Of a DNA stretch of 7,743 bases, positions 6,431-7,743 are shown in pieces. The notes under the pieces are model-generated. The model ran no database searches and was not told the origin of the DNA. It was given only the letters and a program-made list of their open reading frames with translations. Origin of the DNA: Flavobacteriaceae bacterium UBA3478 (GTDB lineage Bacteria; Bacteroidota; Bacteroidia; Flavobacteriales; Flavobacteriaceae); NCBI GenBank assembly GCA_002381155.1, contig DFQX01000022.1, positions 1,772 through 9,514 of the forward strand. Reading direction: 5' to 3'. Position 1 is the stretch's first letter. Each line of letters starts with the position of its first letter. The position numbers were made by a program, and so were the translations under genes.

Positions 6431-7171
6431 ATGAATATCGTTTTCGCAGAATTTATCGGAACCTTTTTAATGATGCTTCTAGGCCTAGGGGTCAATGCAA
6501 ACGTTGCTCTTAAAGGAACTAAAGGGTCTTACAGCAGTGCGAGTGCATGGGTACTCATCTGTGCAGGCTGGGCATTTGCAGTCTACATAGGAGTGGTAGT
6601 TGCTGGACCAATAAGTGGCGCTCACCTCAACCCAGCGGTTAGCTCGGCACTTTTGATTCAGGGATCATTGTCTATAACTGATTTCATTCTATTTGTCCCT
6701 GCACAATTTGCAGGTGCTATGCTCGCAGCCTTAGCTGTGTGGTTCATGTACCGGGATCACTTTGAGGCAACTGAATGTCTTGAAACTAGACGCGGGGTAT
6801 TTTGCACCGCTCCTGAGGTATACAGCGTAAGTCGAAATTTCTTCAGTGAATTCATTGGGGCATTTGTACTCCTTTTTGCTATTTTCCATATTACCGATCC
6901 TGAGGTGCTTGAAACGGGTCAAAAGCTCGGAATGGGTTCGTTAGGGGCACTACCGGTAGCGATATTCGTTTGGGGAATCGGGCTCAGCTTAGGAGGTACC
7001 ACGGGATACGCCATTAACCCTGCAAGAGATTTAGGGCCGAGACTAACCCATGCCTTACTGCCTATGCAAAAAAAGGCTGACGGCAACTGGTCCTATGCAT
7101 GGATACCCGTAATTGCTCCGATTGCAGGAGGAATTTTCGCAGCACTATTGCACCAATTTCTGATCAGTTAA
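6431..7171 (+). CDS. glpF: aquaglyceroporin, glycerol uptake facilitator
   Basis: An inner-membrane MIP-family channel of 246 residues that lets glycerol diffuse into the cell, where GlpK traps it. The two half-helix pore motifs are present: GAHLNPAV (63-70, NPA 67-69) and GYAINPARDLGPR (192-204, NPA 196-198). Asp after the second NPAR is the mark of glycerol-conducting members as opposed to strict water channels. W47 aligns with the selectivity-filter Trp of E. coli GlpF and R199 with its pore Arg; Tyr193 stands where E. coli has Phe200. RGVFCTAPEVY and FFSEFIGAFVLLF are also typical of GlpF. The ATG at 6431 is 2 nt after the glpK stop and gives the usual short N-terminus; the open frame from TTG 6392 would lie inside glpK and is not family-like. 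The TAA stop shares bases with the stop of the convergent phosphodiesterase gene. Confidence 0.95.
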   Translation: MNIVFAEFIGTFLMMLLGLGVNANVALKGTKGSYSSASAWVLICAGWAFAVYIGVVVAGPISGAHLNPAVSSALLIQGSLSITDFILFVPAQFAGAMLAALAVWFMYRDHFEATECLETRRGVFCTAPEVYSVSRNFFSEFIGAFVLLFAIFHITDPEVLETGQKLGMGSLGALPVAIFVWGIGLSLGGTTGYAINPARDLGPRLTHALLPMQKKADGNWSYAWIPVIAPIAGGIFAALLHQFLIS

Positions 7172-7743
7172 AGCGCTCGGTCAGGATAATTGCAGAAAAT
7201 GCCATCAACGCCCATTGCTTTCATTTGAGCAATATCTTCTGCTTCATTGACGGTATAGGTATAAACCTTGAAGCCTTTAGCATGAATGGCGTCTACCGCT
7301 TCTTGAGTAAGATTTTTATACCAAGGGTTAATTGCAATTGCTTCTAACTTTTCGGCCATAGGGATGGCATCTAAGGGATCCTTTTCGGTAAGTACTGCGA
7401 TAGCTACCTCTGGGTTCAGTTCTCGCATTTTTTCAAGTTCATCCCAACGAAATGATGAAATCACGAACTGGTCAAGACTCCAGCCTTGATGTAAACTGTA
7501 GTATTCAATAATTTGGTTGACCTTGGCTGCGGTATCAGCTCCCTTCAGCTCTATGTTTAGAGAAATTCGACCATCTACAGCCTTAAGCACATCTTGAAGT
7601 TTAGGTATTTTATGGCCTCCTTGAAGGGTTAAAGCCAACACTTCGGGCATATATAGATCTTCTATTTCTCCGGCTCCATTGGTCAAATCATCTACTCGAT
7701 CGTCATGAAACACAACAACCTCTCCAGAACGAATACGAAACAC
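7168..7743 (-). CDS. glycerophosphodiester phosphodiesterase family protein, N-terminus outside window
   Basis: This family hydrolyses glycerophosphodiesters from deacylated phospholipids to sn-glycerol-3-phosphate and an alcohol, within a TIM-barrel fold. The 191 visible residues begin mid-domain with FRIRSGEVVVFHDDRVDDLTNGAG; the HRG and ExD motifs that normally precede this by about 40-50 residues should lie beyond position 7743. The GTG at 7743 is therefore an internal Val codon, not a start. H13-D14 in the FHDD motif include the second catalytic His, E65 in LNIELKG is the expected metal/catalytic Glu, and the C-terminus carries GFKVYTYTVNE and MGVDGIFCNYPD, typical of the family. Whether it has a signal peptide cannot be seen. 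It converges on glpF with a 4-bp overlap of stop codons. Like GlpK it would supply glycerol-3-phosphate, so the neighbourhood is functionally coherent. Confidence 0.9.
   Translation of the reverse strand: MFRIRSGEVVVFHDDRVDDLTNGAGEIEDLYMPEVLALTLQGGHKIPKLQDVLKAVDGRISLNIELKGADTAAKVNQIIEYYSLHQGWSLDQFVISSFRWDELEKMRELNPEVAIAVLTEKDPLDAIPMAEKLEAIAINPWYKNLTQEAVDAIHAKGFKVYTYTVNEAEDIAQMKAMGVDGIFCNYPDRAL

Noticed and set aside
6200..6922. Minus-strand frames opposite glpK (6200-6424) and glpF (6731-6922)
   Set aside because: Both are antisense to conserved motifs and show no independent coding features.
7160..7167. CTGATCAG palindrome at the end of glpF as a terminator or site
   Set aside because: It is an 8-bp palindrome with no loop and no T-run, within coding sequence; expected by chance.
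7099..7347. Plus-strand 82-codon frame across the glpF/phosphodiesterase junction
   Set aside because: It is out of frame with glpF and antisense to conserved phosphodiesterase C-terminal motifs.

Overview
This window looks like ordinary chromosome from a Bacteroidota member, most likely Flavobacteriales. The evidence is the family-level sequence (the MKGPLFYAKILLFGEYG-type mevalonate kinase, the rluB / UbiA / mevalonate kinase / decarboxylase gene order, the basic tail on the pseudouridine synthase), a TAnnTTTG-type -7 promoter box, and AT-leaning, mostly A-rich start contexts with little Shine-Dalgarno sequence. The assignment rests on recognition, not on a database search.

Layout: (1) 1-1070, plus strand: the C-terminal part of a GT-C fold, mannosyltransferase-like membrane protein, cut by the left window edge. 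(2) 4875-1027, minus strand: a compact four-gene operon reading diphosphomevalonate decarboxylase, mevalonate kinase, UbiA-family prenyltransferase, 23S rRNA pseudouridine synthase (RluB type). Its junctions are a short gap, a 2-nt gap and an 11-bp overlap. (3) 4876-4943: a 68-bp divergent promoter region holding two outward-facing -7-like boxes and a 15-bp perfect dyad between them. (4) 4944-7171, plus strand: glycerol kinase and aquaglyceroporin, 2 nt apart. (5) 7168-7743, minus strand: a glycerophosphodiester phosphodiesterase cut by the right window edge. There is no gene-free stretch over 300 bases; the largest gap is the 68-bp divergent region.

Function: the minus-strand operon carries two steps of the mevalonate route to isopentenyl diphosphate plus a prenyltransferase that could use the resulting polyprenyl diphosphates. 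It most resembles the archaeal-type (geranylgeranyl)glycerol-phosphate transferases found in this phylum. The plus-strand pair imports glycerol and converts it to sn-glycerol-3-phosphate; the convergent phosphodiesterase produces the same metabolite from deacylated phospholipids. Both halves touch polar-lipid building blocks (isoprenoid chains and glycerol phosphate), but a joint role is inference.

I found no evidence of an undescribed multi-gene system, mobile element, CRISPR array or RNA gene. The most worthwhile leads are the dyad in the divergent promoter, the altered Asp motifs of the UbiA protein next to mevalonate genes, and the two convergent gene pairs whose ends overlap.
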